Of a DNA stretch of 54,117 nt, positions 43,791 through 52,378 are shown in pieces. Source of the stretch: a bacterium (GTDB lineage Bacteria; Joyebacterota; Joyebacteria; Joyebacterales; Joyebacteraceae). The notes under the pieces were generated by a model. The model was given only the letters and a program-made list of their open reading frames with translations, was not told the origin of the DNA and did no database searches. The stretch is taken from NCBI GenBank assembly GCA_025782395.1, contig JALGZD010000056.1, forward strand, positions 1 through 54,117, read 5' to 3'. Both the position numbers and the translations under genes were made by a program. Every line of letters begins with the position of its first letter. Position 1 is the stretch's first letter.

Positions 43791-44072
43791 GTGGTGACGA
43801 TCCCGATGATTCGCCCGAAGACAGCGGAGGAGCGCGTGGGAACACCGGGCCTGAGGCCGTGTGGCGAGCTGAGGATCAGGCGGATCGCTGTCGGCTTGGC
43901 CAACCTTGCGCTGGCAGCGATGCTTTTCTATGGGGTCTATCGGTTCAGTCGCGACGTGATGCCGGTCTATGGAAATCGATTCGCGTACGTTCCGATAGCG
44001 ATGGCCGGCCTCGCGTGCTGGCGAGGTGCCATAGGCGTCATCCTTCTGTCGGGGAGGCGGAGTGGACGGTAG
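43791..44072 (+). CDS. Small two-helix membrane protein of unknown function
   Basis: A 93-residue protein with two hydrophobic segments, IAVGLANLALAAMLFYGVYRF and AYVPIAMAGLACWRGAIGVILL, joined by a short loop, and basic ends. The start is uncertain: GTG 43791 gives 93 residues and ATG 43806 gives 88, both with weak ribosome sites. It overlaps the next gene by 11 bases, which suggests co-translation with the phosphatase-kinase fusion. No family is recognised. Confidence 0.6.
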   Translation: MVTIPMIRPKTAEERVGTPGLRPCGELRIRRIAVGLANLALAAMLFYGVYRFSRDVMPVYGNRFAYVPIAMAGLACWRGAIGVILLSGRRSGR

Positions 44073-45327
44073 TCGGGAGGGTGGGCGCAGGGGAGTCGTT
44101 GTTTTCGACTCCGACGGTGTGCTTCTCAGGCACCTGTTCCTGCTCCGCGCTGCTCAGCAGGCCGGTCCACTGACCTGGCTGAGAGCATTCGGGCTTGGGT
44201 TGCTTCTCAAGCTTGGGCGCATGGACATCGGGACGGTGGTGGAGCGGGCGTACGCACTCCTGGCAGGTTGCACGCTCGAGGAGTTGCTTGCAGTTGGGGA
44301 GAGGCTGCGTCTCGCGAAGGGGGCCACTGAGGTCTGCCGCGATCTCAGGCGGGCCGGCTATCTCGTTGTTCTTGTGAGCGCGGGTGTGCCTCAGGAGGTG
44401 CTGGAGCTGGTGGCGACCCGGGTCGGGGCCCAAGCGGTACACGGCGTGCTGCTCGAGACCGAGAGCGGTCGGCTGACCGGGCGCCTGCTTGAATGTCGTC
44501 ACACCGCCCGGGGAAAGCGCGACGGGCTTGAGAAAATCCTGCGACGCTGGGGGTTCAGCTGGCGCGAGGTGACGGTCGTGGTCGATGATGCCAGCAATTG
44601 GCAGATAGTCGACGCGGCGTGGCGCAGCGTTGCGGTGAACCCGGAGTGGTCGATCACGAAGACGGCCAGCTTCGTGCTGTACACCCGGAATCTGAGGGAG
44701 ATCCTCGGGTTCTTCCCGGAAGGCTACGAGACCGGGATCACTCCCGCGTGGCTGGCTGTGCGGCACGAGCTCTTCAGGAAATCGATCCACCTGTGTGCCG
44801 TCGCAGTTCCGCTGCTGGCCATGTGGTCACCTGCATTCACGCTGTGGCTGGTCGGCATTGTGACTCTATGCTATGCGGCGTCGGAGCTGTTGAGGGTGGT
44901 GGGGGTTGCGCTCCCGCTGTTTTCAGCGGTAACCTGGCGGGCAATGCGTTCGGCTGAGTCCCGGGGGCTTGTGCTGGGGCCCTTTCTTTTCGGGGTAGGT
45001 ATCTGGTTGACGCTTGAGCTGTTTCCACTATCGGCGGCGACCGTTGGTATACTGGTACTTGCGATCGGTGATGGCGCGGCGAGTCTCACAGGACGGTTGT
45101 TCGGCCGGACTGCCCTGGTCTACAACCGGCAGAAAACGCTCGTCGGATCACTCACGGTCTTTGTCGTGGGTGCGGTTGTTGCTATGAGCTATCTACCGTT
45201 GGGCTGGTCACTTGCCGTAGGGATTGTTGCCAGTCTTCTGGAATCCCTGCCCCTCGGGGCATATGATAACCTATTGCTTCCCTTGGCGTCTGCCGGCATG
45301 GTATCTGTTGCCGTGACGCTGGTGTAG
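44062..45327 (+). CDS. Fusion of HAD phosphatase and polyprenol-kinase-like membrane domain
   Basis: A 421-residue two-part protein. Residues 1-215 are a HAD-superfamily phosphatase: motif I VVFDSDGVLL near residue 13, motif II VLVSAG near residue 107, and motifs III/IV KRDGLEKIL with VTVVVDDASN near residue 172. Residues 230-421 contain about seven hydrophobic helices and FRKSIHLCAV, LAIGDGAASLTGRLFGRT, QKTLVGSLTVFVVG and ESLPLGAYDNLLLPL. These match the CTP-dependent dolichol/phytol kinase (SEC59/VTE5) family. The combination could phosphorylate a prenol and dephosphorylate a prenyl or sugar phosphate, perhaps in lipid-carrier recycling. GTG follows GGAGGCGGA. Each half is recognisable; the joint role is inferred. 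Confidence 0.8.
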   Translation: MDGSREGGRRGVVVFDSDGVLLRHLFLLRAAQQAGPLTWLRAFGLGLLLKLGRMDIGTVVERAYALLAGCTLEELLAVGERLRLAKGATEVCRDLRRAGYLVVLVSAGVPQEVLELVATRVGAQAVHGVLLETESGRLTGRLLECRHTARGKRDGLEKILRRWGFSWREVTVVVDDASNWQIVDAAWRSVAVNPEWSITKTASFVLYTRNLREILGFFPEGYETGITPAWLAVRHELFRKSIHLCAVAVPLLAMWSPAFTLWLVGIVTLCYAASELLRVVGVALPLFSAVTWRAMRSAESRGLVLGPFLFGVGIWLTLELFPLSAATVGILVLAIGDGAASLTGRLFGRTALVYNRQKTLVGSLTVFVVGAVVAMSYLPLGWSLAVGIVASLLESLPLGAYDNLLLPLASAGMVSVAVTLV

Positions 45328-45381
45328 GAATGTTACTGGCTGGAGGAGATCCGGGCTTCCCCGGTTGCTGAGAAGGAGGGT

Positions 45382-46677
45382 GTGTTGCTCAAGGACAAGC
45401 TCCTGGCGAAGGAGGCGAGGCTTGGTGTGATCGGCCTCGGGTACGTTGGTCTCCCGCTTTCGATGGAATTCGTGCGGGCGGGCTTCAGGGTGGTCGGGAT
45501 AGACACGAACGAAGAGAAGGTCAGCACTCTCATGTCCGGCGAGTCGTATGTTCCGGACGTGCCTGGTGAGTTGGTGAGGAACGCGGTCGAAAGCGGTGCG
45601 TTTGTGGCGACGACGGATTTCTCAAAGCTCGCCGACGTGGACACGGTGGACATATGTGTTCCGACGCCTCTGAGGAAAACCAAAGACCCCGACATTTCGT
45701 TCGTCAGTGCGGCCGTCGAGGAGATCGTGAAGTACCTGCACCCGGGCATGATGATAATCCTCGACAGCACAACGTATCCCGGGACCACGGATGAGGTAAT
45801 TCTCCCGCGACTGGAGGAGACTGGTCTCGTCGTGGGGAAGGACTTCTATCTGGCGTTTTCACCGGAGCGTGTGGATCCTGGAAACGAGGAGTGGACGACA
45901 AAGAACATCCCGAAGGTGGTGGGTGGGGTGACTCCCGCATGTACGGAGCATGCCGCGCTGATCTACAAGCAGACGCTCGGGCCGGTTGTGCCCGTCTCTT
46001 CCACGAAGGTTGCGGAGACGGTGAAGCTTCTCGAGAATACCTTCAGAAGTGTCAACATCGGTCTTGTGAACGAGATGGCTCTGATGTGCGACCGCATGGG
46101 AATAGACGTGTGGGAGGTGATAGACGCGGCCGCCACGAAGCCGTTCGGCTTCATGCCATTCTATCCGGGTCCGGGGTTGGGTGGCCACTGCATCCCGATC
46201 GATCCGTTCTATCTTTCCTGGAAGGCCAGGGAGAGCGGATTCGAGGCACGGTTCATCGAGCTGGCAGGGGTGGTGAACAGCAGCATGCCCTTCTACGTTG
46301 TCGGCAAGGTAGTTGATTGCCTCAACGAGCGTGGTATGCCCGTGAAGGGATCCAGGGTGCTGGTTCTCGGTGTGGCATACAAGGAGGACATCGACGATCT
46401 CAGGGAATCGCCCGCCCTCGATATCATCAAGCTCCTTAGTGAGAAGGGGGCGGATCTTGCGTATTCCGATCCATTCGTGCCGGGTTTCAAAGTCGCCTCT
46501 TTGGAGCTGACCGGTATCGAATTGACTGCCGAATCACTCGCTGAATTCGACTGTGCAGTGATTGCGACAGCTCACAGTGCATTCGACTACGAGATGATCG
46601 TGGCCGCCGGAGTCCCGATAGTGGACGCGCGTAATGCGCTCAAGGGAATCAAGGCGGATCACATTACGAGGATATAG
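45382..46677 (+). CDS. wbpA: UDP-N-acetylglucosamine 6-dehydrogenase (WbpA/TviB type)
   Basis: A 431-residue NAD-dependent nucleotide-sugar dehydrogenase that converts UDP-GlcNAc to its uronate. The NAD motif GLGYVGLPLSMEF is near residue 18. CVPTPLRKTKDPDISFV, LDSTTYPGTTDE, FSPERVDPGN and KLLENTFRSVNIGLVNEM match the WbpA/TviB branch and not UDP-glucose dehydrogenases. The catalytic cysteine is C270 in GPGLGGHCIPIDP. GTG 45382 follows AAGGAGG. It is paired with an epimerase 22 bases downstream, a WbpA/WbpP or TviB/TviC arrangement, which suggests UDP-GalNAcA production. It differs clearly from the AlgD-like enzyme at 3995. Confidence 0.9.
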   Translation: MLLKDKLLAKEARLGVIGLGYVGLPLSMEFVRAGFRVVGIDTNEEKVSTLMSGESYVPDVPGELVRNAVESGAFVATTDFSKLADVDTVDICVPTPLRKTKDPDISFVSAAVEEIVKYLHPGMMIILDSTTYPGTTDEVILPRLEETGLVVGKDFYLAFSPERVDPGNEEWTTKNIPKVVGGVTPACTEHAALIYKQTLGPVVPVSSTKVAETVKLLENTFRSVNIGLVNEMALMCDRMGIDVWEVIDAAATKPFGFMPFYPGPGLGGHCIPIDPFYLSWKARESGFEARFIELAGVVNSSMPFYVVGKVVDCLNERGMPVKGSRVLVLGVAYKEDIDDLRESPALDIIKLLSEKGADLAYSDPFVPGFKVASLELTGIELTAESLAEFDCAVIATAHSAFDYEMIVAAGVPIVDARNALKGIKADHITRI

Positions 46678-46698
46678 CCGCTCGGTCTGGAGAATAAG

Positions 46699-47643
46699 AT
46701 GTCCATAGCACTTGTAACAGGGGGAGCAGGGTTCATAGGGTCTCACCTCGTGGAACGGTTGCTGGAGCAGGGACGTGATGTTCGGGTCGTGGACAATTTC
46801 TCGACCGGGCGCAGGGCCAACATAGAGCATCTGCTTGAGAAAATCGATCTCAGGGAAGCCGACATCAGAGATCTGGATGCGATGCGTGAAGCTATGAAGG
46901 ATATCGATGTCGTGTTTCACGAGGCGGCACTGGCGTCCGTTCCCAGATCCGTTGACGATCCCGTGACCAGCAACGAAGTGAATGTCGTCGGCACCCTGAA
47001 CGTCCTCATGGCGGCTCGAGACGCCGGTGTGCGCAGGGTCGTCTACGCGAGTTCCTCTTCCGTCTACGGTGAGGCGCCGGAACTTCCGAAGACGGAGGTG
47101 ATGCGGCCACTGCCCATGTCACCTTATGCTGTCGGCAAGCTGGCAGGTGAGCACTACTGCGTAAGCTTCAACGGTCTCTATGATATTGAAACTGTCTGTC
47201 TCAGATACTTCAACGTATTCGGGCCTCGGCAGGACCCAACGTCGCAGTATGCCGCGGCCGTGCCCATCTTCACAAGCGCATTGCTCAGAGGCGATCTTCC
47301 CACCATCTACGGAGACGGTGAGCAGTCTCGCGACTTCACGTACGTCTCGAGCGTAGTAGAGGCGAACGTTCTGGCGGGTGAGAGCAAGCGCGCGCCCGGC
47401 GGGGTCTTCAATGTAGCGAGAGGTGACACCGTGACCGTGAACGAGCTGTTCGCGTCGCTCACACGCCTTATCGGTGTTGACATTGAGGCCACGTTTGCGG
47501 ATGCGCGACCCGGCGATATCAAGCACTCGTACGCCGACATCACGCAAGCGCGAGAGGTGCTGGGATACGTACCGCTGCTTGGTTTCGAGGATGGACTTCG
47601 GCTGACGATTAGCTGGTTCAGAGAGCACAGCGCCGACGCCTGA
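46699..47643 (+). CDS. NAD-dependent sugar epimerase (UDP-GlcNAc/GlcNAcA 4-epimerase type)
   Basis: A 314-residue extended short-chain dehydrogenase. The NAD-binding GGAGFIGSHLVERLL is at residues 8-22. The catalytic set is present: the serine of YASSSSVYGE and Y143/K147 in SPYAVGK. RYFNVFGPRQDP and GDGEQSRDFTYVSSVVEANV are characteristic of WbpP/TviC-like 4-epimerases. It likely inverts C4 of UDP-GlcNAc or of the uronate made by the preceding dehydrogenase. ATG follows GGAG. The pair could feed a surface polysaccharide, though no glycosyltransferase lies beside it. Other UDP-hexose 4-epimerases remain possible. Confidence 0.88.
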   Translation: MSIALVTGGAGFIGSHLVERLLEQGRDVRVVDNFSTGRRANIEHLLEKIDLREADIRDLDAMREAMKDIDVVFHEAALASVPRSVDDPVTSNEVNVVGTLNVLMAARDAGVRRVVYASSSSVYGEAPELPKTEVMRPLPMSPYAVGKLAGEHYCVSFNGLYDIETVCLRYFNVFGPRQDPTSQYAAAVPIFTSALLRGDLPTIYGDGEQSRDFTYVSSVVEANVLAGESKRAPGGVFNVARGDTVTVNELFASLTRLIGVDIEATFADARPGDIKHSYADITQAREVLGYVPLLGFEDGLRLTISWFREHSADA

Positions 47644-47676
47644 CAGTGTTTGAGCAGTGAAAGGTGAGGTGTGCGA

Positions 47677-47703
47677 CCCGCGGGTGAGAAACCCCCTCGC
47701 GGG
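47677..47703 (+). terminator. Hairpin between the epimerase and the regulator
   Basis: CCCGCGGGT (47677-47685) pairs with ACCC and GCGGG (47691-47694 and 47699-47703) around loop GAGAA, with a 4-base bulge. It has no T tract. It lies in the 85-base gap before the regulator and could be a weak terminator or leader structure. Confidence 0.3.
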
Positions 47704-47728
47704 ATGTGTCCATTTCCGGAGGGCAAGT

Positions 47729-49120
47729 TTGAAGCGAGTATGGGTTCTGGACCGCAGTGAGTCACAGGCCAAGGAAGTCCTGGCTGGGCTGCCGTCTCTC
47801 ATGTACGACTCCGTTGTGTGGGTGGACGCAGCCGGCATGCTCGATGCGGCCCAAGCGGATCCTCCCGATCTCATTGTTGTCGAACACGGAATCGACGTAA
47901 TGCCGCTGGTGGACGTCCTGCGGGCCATCAAACGGCTCGACAATCGCGTACCCCTCATCGTCGTGGCCGAGCATACGAGCAGTCAGGGAGCCATCGAGTC
48001 GATGCGTGAGGGAGCGTACGACTATCTTCCACGAGAGACGCTGCCGGGTGGTCTTGAGGATGCGGCGCGGCGCGCGCTCTCGAACGACGGCGGGATGATA
48101 CAGACAATAGGATCTCCTGGACCCGGTGATGTCGCAGAACTGGGTAACATGATCGGCAAGACGCCGGAGATGATCGAGATCCACAAACTGATCGGTCAGG
48201 TCGCCGACACCGATGCTCCCGTGCTGATTCAGGGTGAGTCCGGCACCGGCAAGGAACTGGTGGCCAGAGCTCTCCACTACAACAGCAGCCGTAGAGACGC
48301 TCCGTTCGTTGCCGTGAACTGCTCAGCTCTGTCGCCGCAATCCTTGGAGATAGACTTGTTCGGGTGGGGAGGGGAGGGGAAAGAGCGCGGACCAAGCCGC
48401 ACGGAGCTAGCCGATGGGGGCACGATCTTCATAGATGAGATCGACGCGATGGAACTTGAGAACCAGGGCAGGCTCCTCACTGTTCTCGAGGACGGCTATT
48501 TTGAGCGGCCGCGATCAAGGAGGCGAATCAGGACCGACGTCAGAGTGATCGCAGCTACGAGCGCAAGCATCGTGGGTTGCATGAAGAGCGGGGAGTTCCG
48601 GGTAGATCTGTTCTACCGTCTGAAGGTGGTCTCTGTGTTCATGCCGCCACTCAGGGATCGGCGGGACGATATCCCCTGTCTGGCCGAGCATTTCCTGAAC
48701 CGTGCAGCAGCCAAGATGCGTCGCAGCATCGATGGTATCTCTCCGGCGGCCGTTGAGCTCCTGCAGGAGTATCCCTGGCCGGGCAACGTGCGCGAACTTG
48801 AGCAGGCTACTCAGCGCGCCGTGGCGCTGAACCGTACCGGAGTCATGATGCCTGAGGATTTCGAGACGCTGCGTGACGAGCAGGAGTCCTGGCCCGGTCT
48901 ACGGCTCGGGCAGGCATCGGGGCTTGAGAACGCCGTCAGATATGAATTCGAGAAACGCCTCGCTGCGCAGGAAAGGGATATCAGCAGGATCGTGGTCTCG
49001 GACGTTGAGCGGGTGCTCGCGGATGCGGCGGTCGCGGCCGTGGATGGAAACCAGGTCAAGGCCGCACGGCTCCTGGGCATCAGCAGAAACACGCTGAGAA
49101 AGCGAGTAGAAAAGGCTTGA
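47729..49120 (+). CDS. NtrC-family AAA+ transcription regulator lacking GAFTGA, with pseudo-receiver
   Basis: A 463-residue protein with a receiver-like domain, a sigma54-type AAA+ domain and a Fis-type helix-turn-helix. In the receiver (residues 1-115) the phospho-acceptor Asp is Glu (LIVVEHG, E52) and the conserved Lys is Arg (DYLPRE). The ATPase has Walker A GESGTGKELVARALH (K175), Walker B GGTIFIDEID and the DLFYRLKV arginine. Where GAFTGA should contact sigma54 (about residues 213-226) the sequence reads WGGEGKERGPSR. The C-terminus NQVKAARLLGISRNTLRKRV is the DNA-binding helix-turn-helix. TTG 47729 has GGAGGG upstream. It probably controls sigma70 promoters, or does not activate at all, independent of phosphorylation. 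Confidence 0.85.
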   Translation: MKRVWVLDRSESQAKEVLAGLPSLMYDSVVWVDAAGMLDAAQADPPDLIVVEHGIDVMPLVDVLRAIKRLDNRVPLIVVAEHTSSQGAIESMREGAYDYLPRETLPGGLEDAARRALSNDGGMIQTIGSPGPGDVAELGNMIGKTPEMIEIHKLIGQVADTDAPVLIQGESGTGKELVARALHYNSSRRDAPFVAVNCSALSPQSLEIDLFGWGGEGKERGPSRTELADGGTIFIDEIDAMELENQGRLLTVLEDGYFERPRSRRRIRTDVRVIAATSASIVGCMKSGEFRVDLFYRLKVVSVFMPPLRDRRDDIPCLAEHFLNRAAAKMRRSIDGISPAAVELLQEYPWPGNVRELEQATQRAVALNRTGVMMPEDFETLRDEQESWPGLRLGQASGLENAVRYEFEKRLAAQERDISRIVVSDVERVLADAAVAAVDGNQVKAARLLGISRNTLRKRVEKA

Positions 49121-49653
49121 AACGATTGAAGCGGCGACACGGATTGCAGCATGCCTGTGAACTGTTCGCTGGGGCCACTCTGCTCTTGGCGGCGCTGACT
49201 GGATGCTCCCACTACGGCTTCTCCGCTTCCGTGAGAACGCACATATCGAGTGTGGCCATCCCTGTCCTGGCGAACGAGACGGTAGAGTTCGCCGTTGATC
49301 AGGGGCTGACGGACGCACTGATTGAGGAGTTCTCAGATGACAACAGCCTCAGAATCGTAGGCGAGGATGAGGCCGAGTCCATTCTGCGTGGCACGATCGT
49401 GGGCTACTCGCGCCCAGTTCTGTCATACGATGCCGGCGGAAACCCGCGGGAGTACAAGGTGAGCATTGTGGCGAGGCTGTCGTACGAGGATCTCACAAAC
49501 GGTACCATCGTGTGGGAAGATGAAATCACGGGGTGGGCCGTCTACTCCGTCACCGGGGACGACGGCGAACTGACTACAGAGGAAGAGGCACAGGAGCGAG
49601 CCTTCAAGAAGCTCGCGCAGGATGTTGTCTCGCGAACGGTGCAGGGTTGGTAG
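49117..49653 (+). CDS. lptE: LptE-like LPS-assembly lipoprotein
   Basis: A 178-residue outer-membrane lipoprotein. The signal peptide ends in the lipobox LTGC near residue 29, after a hydrophobic stretch. SVAIPVLANETVEFAVDQGLTDALIEEF, ESILRGTIVGYSRPVLSYDAGGNP and a C-terminal helix EEEAQERAFKKLAQDVV match the LptE/LPS-assembly family that plugs the LptD barrel. Its TTG start overlaps the preceding stop (TTGA). holA follows, an lptE-holA order common in Gram-negative genomes. The short length is typical. This is good evidence for a lipopolysaccharide outer membrane. Confidence 0.82.
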   Translation: MKRLKRRHGLQHACELFAGATLLLAALTGCSHYGFSASVRTHISSVAIPVLANETVEFAVDQGLTDALIEEFSDDNSLRIVGEDEAESILRGTIVGYSRPVLSYDAGGNPREYKVSIVARLSYEDLTNGTIVWEDEITGWAVYSVTGDDGELTTEEEAQERAFKKLAQDVVSRTVQGW

Positions 49654-49687
49654 GGGAGATCGGGGCCGGAACCCACAGGACAACAGG

Positions 49688-50680
49688 GTGACATTCTCAG
49701 CATTCCAGGAAGCCGTCGAGCGCCGGGAACTTGCGCCGGTCTATCTCTTTCATGGTGAGGAGCCGTACATCGCGCGGCTCGGCGTGGCCGTTCTCAAGCG
49801 AACGGTGCTTACGCCCGGGAGCGAGGCGTTCGACTTTGTGAGTCTGATCGGGCGGGAGACAACGGCTGAGGGGATTATGGCGCAGGCAAGCACGGTCCCC
49901 ATGCTGTCCGAGAAACGTTTGACTGTTGTCTACGAGTTTGATGAACTCGGCGTCGCTCACAGGACGAAGCTTCTCGACTACATGAGGAACCCGGTCGAAG
50001 GTTCGTGTCTGGCGCTCGTAAGCTTCAAGCGACTGAGCACCAAGAACAAGTTCGAGCGAAGCGCACTCGAGAATGCGACGATCGTGGAGTGCAACCGTCC
50101 CGGCGGTGAAATGCTTGCGGCTCTCGTCGAGCGTATGGCGTCGGAACGAGGGATTTCCCTGAAGCCCAAGGCCATGCTCGTTCTCCTCGACTGGACCGAT
50201 GGACGACTCAACAGAATAGACAATGAGCTCAACAAGCTATCCGCATACGCGGAAGGCAGACAGGTTGTGACTCTGGATGACGTTGAGCAGGTCGTGGGAG
50301 CAAAGGCGTCAGGTCTCAGGGATCTGGCTCTGTCGGTGGCGGAGCGGAGACGGGGTGACGCGCTCGTGCGGCTTGCTGAGCTGATCGAGGGTGGCGTGGA
50401 TGCGGCTCAGCTTGTTTCGCAGCTCTACGGCTGCTGGATGGGTCTCTGGCTGGCTCGGACACAGCCGGCGCCGAGACGTGGGGGAGGATGGAGGCCACAC
50501 CACGTGCTTCTCGGCGCACCGGACCTCCGTGAGAAGGCGCTTCTCAGAACCTCCCGAGAATACGCGCGTGGGGTAGATCTCTTCTACAAAGCCGACCTCG
50601 ACATACGCAAGGGTATGCCACCCGAGCCCACAGTTGGTCTCCTGATCTGCGGGCTTGCCGGAGACGCCGACGGTGCGTGA
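49688..50680 (+). CDS. holA: DNA polymerase III delta subunit
   Basis: A 330-residue clamp-loader subunit that opens the sliding clamp. FSAFQEAVERRELAPVYLFHGEEPYIARLGVAVLKR at the start and LDWTDGRLNRIDNELNKLSAYA, VTLDDVEQVVG and ALSVAERRRGDALVRLAELI are typical of HolA, with the usual AAA-like fold but no functional Walker motif. The GTG start has a short AGGA ribosome site. It follows lptE by 34 bases. A hairpin-like AAGCCC/GGGCTT at 50723-50742 lies after the stop. rpsT, often next, is absent. Confidence 0.9.
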   Translation: MTFSAFQEAVERRELAPVYLFHGEEPYIARLGVAVLKRTVLTPGSEAFDFVSLIGRETTAEGIMAQASTVPMLSEKRLTVVYEFDELGVAHRTKLLDYMRNPVEGSCLALVSFKRLSTKNKFERSALENATIVECNRPGGEMLAALVERMASERGISLKPKAMLVLLDWTDGRLNRIDNELNKLSAYAEGRQVVTLDDVEQVVGAKASGLRDLALSVAERRRGDALVRLAELIEGGVDAAQLVSQLYGCWMGLWLARTQPAPRRGGGWRPHHVLLGAPDLREKALLRTSREYARGVDLFYKADLDIRKGMPPEPTVGLLICGLAGDADGA

Positions 50681-50740
50681 GGGCGCTCGTGGGCGACGGC
50701 TCGGAACCGGTTGCGACGCGGGAAGCCCCACAGAAAGGGC

Positions 50741-50770
50741 TTGACGGAGCTCATTCCGCTGTGCTATCTA
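50741..50770 (+). promoter_or_regulatory. Sigma70-type promoter for the outer-membrane protein gene
   Basis: TTGACG at 50741-50746 and TATCTA at 50765-50770 with an 18-base spacer, about 100 bases before the start of the FadL-like gene. The interval 50681-50740 otherwise shows only a short inverted repeat. Confidence 0.45.
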
Positions 50771-50870
50771 AGATGAAACCGCTTCTTTCGGTGTGCCCCC
50801 CGGCGCTCCTATCGGATAGATATGATCGGGAAGGGGAGTGTGTCGTCCGACGCCCAGGAGGAATAATCGT

Positions 50871-52256
50871 ATGCGCCTGAACCACAGTGTACTGGCATGG
50901 TCTCTCGTGATGGTCATCATCAGTCCGATACTGGCGCTGGCCGGTGGCCTCTACATACCCGGTGTCGGTGTCAGAAGCAGTGCCATGGGCGGTGCGTTTG
51001 TCGGTATGGCCGACGATTACAGCGCCGTTCACTGGAACCCGGCCGGGATCAGTCAGATCCGGGGATTTGAGGTCACGGTCACGGGTCACGACGGCATCTC
51101 GCTGGCGTCGCGTGCCGAGGGAATGATGAGGTTTGATGGCGCTGAAATCGGCTGGTTGCGGCCCGTCGTCATAGAAGCCACCTCGGACGCCACGCACTAC
51201 TTCGCTCCAGGCGTCTACCTGTACATGGATACCGGACCTCTCTCCGCTGTGTCCGACAAATTCGGTATCTGCGCGTACACGCTCGCCGATTTCGGGGCGA
51301 TCTGGGATGGGGAGAAGCTGTACGATGATTTTATCGATACATACACTACGCTCCCGGGTGATCCCAACGGCTACCGACAGATCTTCGGGGATCCACCGGA
51401 CTTCGAGAGCCGGATCACCGGATACGTTGTATCTCCGGTCCTGGCGAAGAGACTCACAGACAATATCTCAGTCGGGGTCTCCGCCCACGCGGTCTACGGA
51501 AGTTTCCATCTCCTTGATGGAGGATGGTACGAGGAATCATTCGAGGACTCATCGCATCTGTTCTCGTTCCAATCGAAGGAGGATCTCACAGGTTGGGGCT
51601 ACGGCGCGACGATAGGAATGCTCTATGACGTCGATTCACAGATCTCGATCGGCGTGGCGGTGAGAACGCCTGTCACGGTGAGCCTTGATGGTGACATCGA
51701 GTTCTCGTCCGTGCTGGACACGCTGGCACTCGGGAAACACGGCGAGGAAATGGAGTTCACATTCCCGATGTGGGCAGGGGTAGGTCTGGCGTACCGTGGA
51801 TTTCTGTTCGATAACCTCACGATGACCGCAGACATCCACTGGACACAGTGGTCCGAGGTCTCCGAGTTCACGCGAGTGATGGCAACTGAGATCCCGGAGG
51901 ATCTGGAGATCCTTGTCCCGCTGACGACGCTCAATTGGGACGATACGATCGGATTCCACCTCGGTTTCGAGACGAAGCTGTCGCAGGCGGCGGCGCTGAG
52001 ATTCGGGTATGCGAGCGTTCCTGAGACGGTTGCGTCAGAGGACTACTCATTCGTTCTGCCGCAGGGCGGGCACAACATCGTCTCACTCGGCTTCGGCTAC
52101 CGTCAGGATCGCTGGAACGCCGACGTGACGTTGGCGTACATGATGGGCACGACGATGACGAAGGCGGCGATGGCAGGAGCAGTGGGTGATTCGTCGCAGG
52201 GCAAGAATCTTCATGATGAGATGGTGCCGAGCCTTTCGCTCACCTATCTCTTCTAG
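50871..52256 (+). CDS. OmpP1/FadL-family outer-membrane protein
   Basis: A 461-residue outer-membrane beta-barrel. A signal peptide (about residues 1-24, ending LALA) is followed by GGLYIPGVGVRSSAMGGAFVGMADDYSAVHWNPAGIS, the FadL/OmpP1 plug signature with the NPAG motif. Alternating hydrophobic strands follow, and the protein ends in a strand finishing LSLTYLF with the terminal phenylalanine expected for BAM recognition. Family members carry hydrophobic compounds such as fatty acids or aromatics across the outer membrane. ATG follows AGGAGGA. It is a single-gene unit between a promoter and a strong terminator. The substrate is unknown. Confidence 0.88.
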   Translation: MRLNHSVLAWSLVMVIISPILALAGGLYIPGVGVRSSAMGGAFVGMADDYSAVHWNPAGISQIRGFEVTVTGHDGISLASRAEGMMRFDGAEIGWLRPVVIEATSDATHYFAPGVYLYMDTGPLSAVSDKFGICAYTLADFGAIWDGEKLYDDFIDTYTTLPGDPNGYRQIFGDPPDFESRITGYVVSPVLAKRLTDNISVGVSAHAVYGSFHLLDGGWYEESFEDSSHLFSFQSKEDLTGWGYGATIGMLYDVDSQISIGVAVRTPVTVSLDGDIEFSSVLDTLALGKHGEEMEFTFPMWAGVGLAYRGFLFDNLTMTADIHWTQWSEVSEFTRVMATEIPEDLEILVPLTTLNWDDTIGFHLGFETKLSQAAALRFGYASVPETVASEDYSFVLPQGGHNIVSLGFGYRQDRWNADVTLAYMMGTTMTKAAMAGAVGDSSQGKNLHDEMVPSLSLTYLF

Positions 52257-52282
52257 CAGTACAGTCGAGCACCAGTGAGCGC

Positions 52283-52320
52283 ACGGCCGGCACCGAGACC
52301 CGGTGCCGGCCGTCTTGTTG
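52283..52320 (+). terminator. Strong hairpin terminator after the FadL-like gene
   Basis: ACGGCCGGCACCG (52283-52295) pairs perfectly with CGGTGCCGGCCGT (52301-52313) around a 5-base loop and is followed by CTTGTTG. It lies 27 bases past the stop and separates the gene from leuS. No T-box or other leader element is visible in 52321-52378. Confidence 0.75.
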
Positions 52321-52378
52321 AAGGCCCCCGTCAATTGGAGTCGTTCACGGGGCGCTCCGTCGAGAGAGGTCGTAGCTG

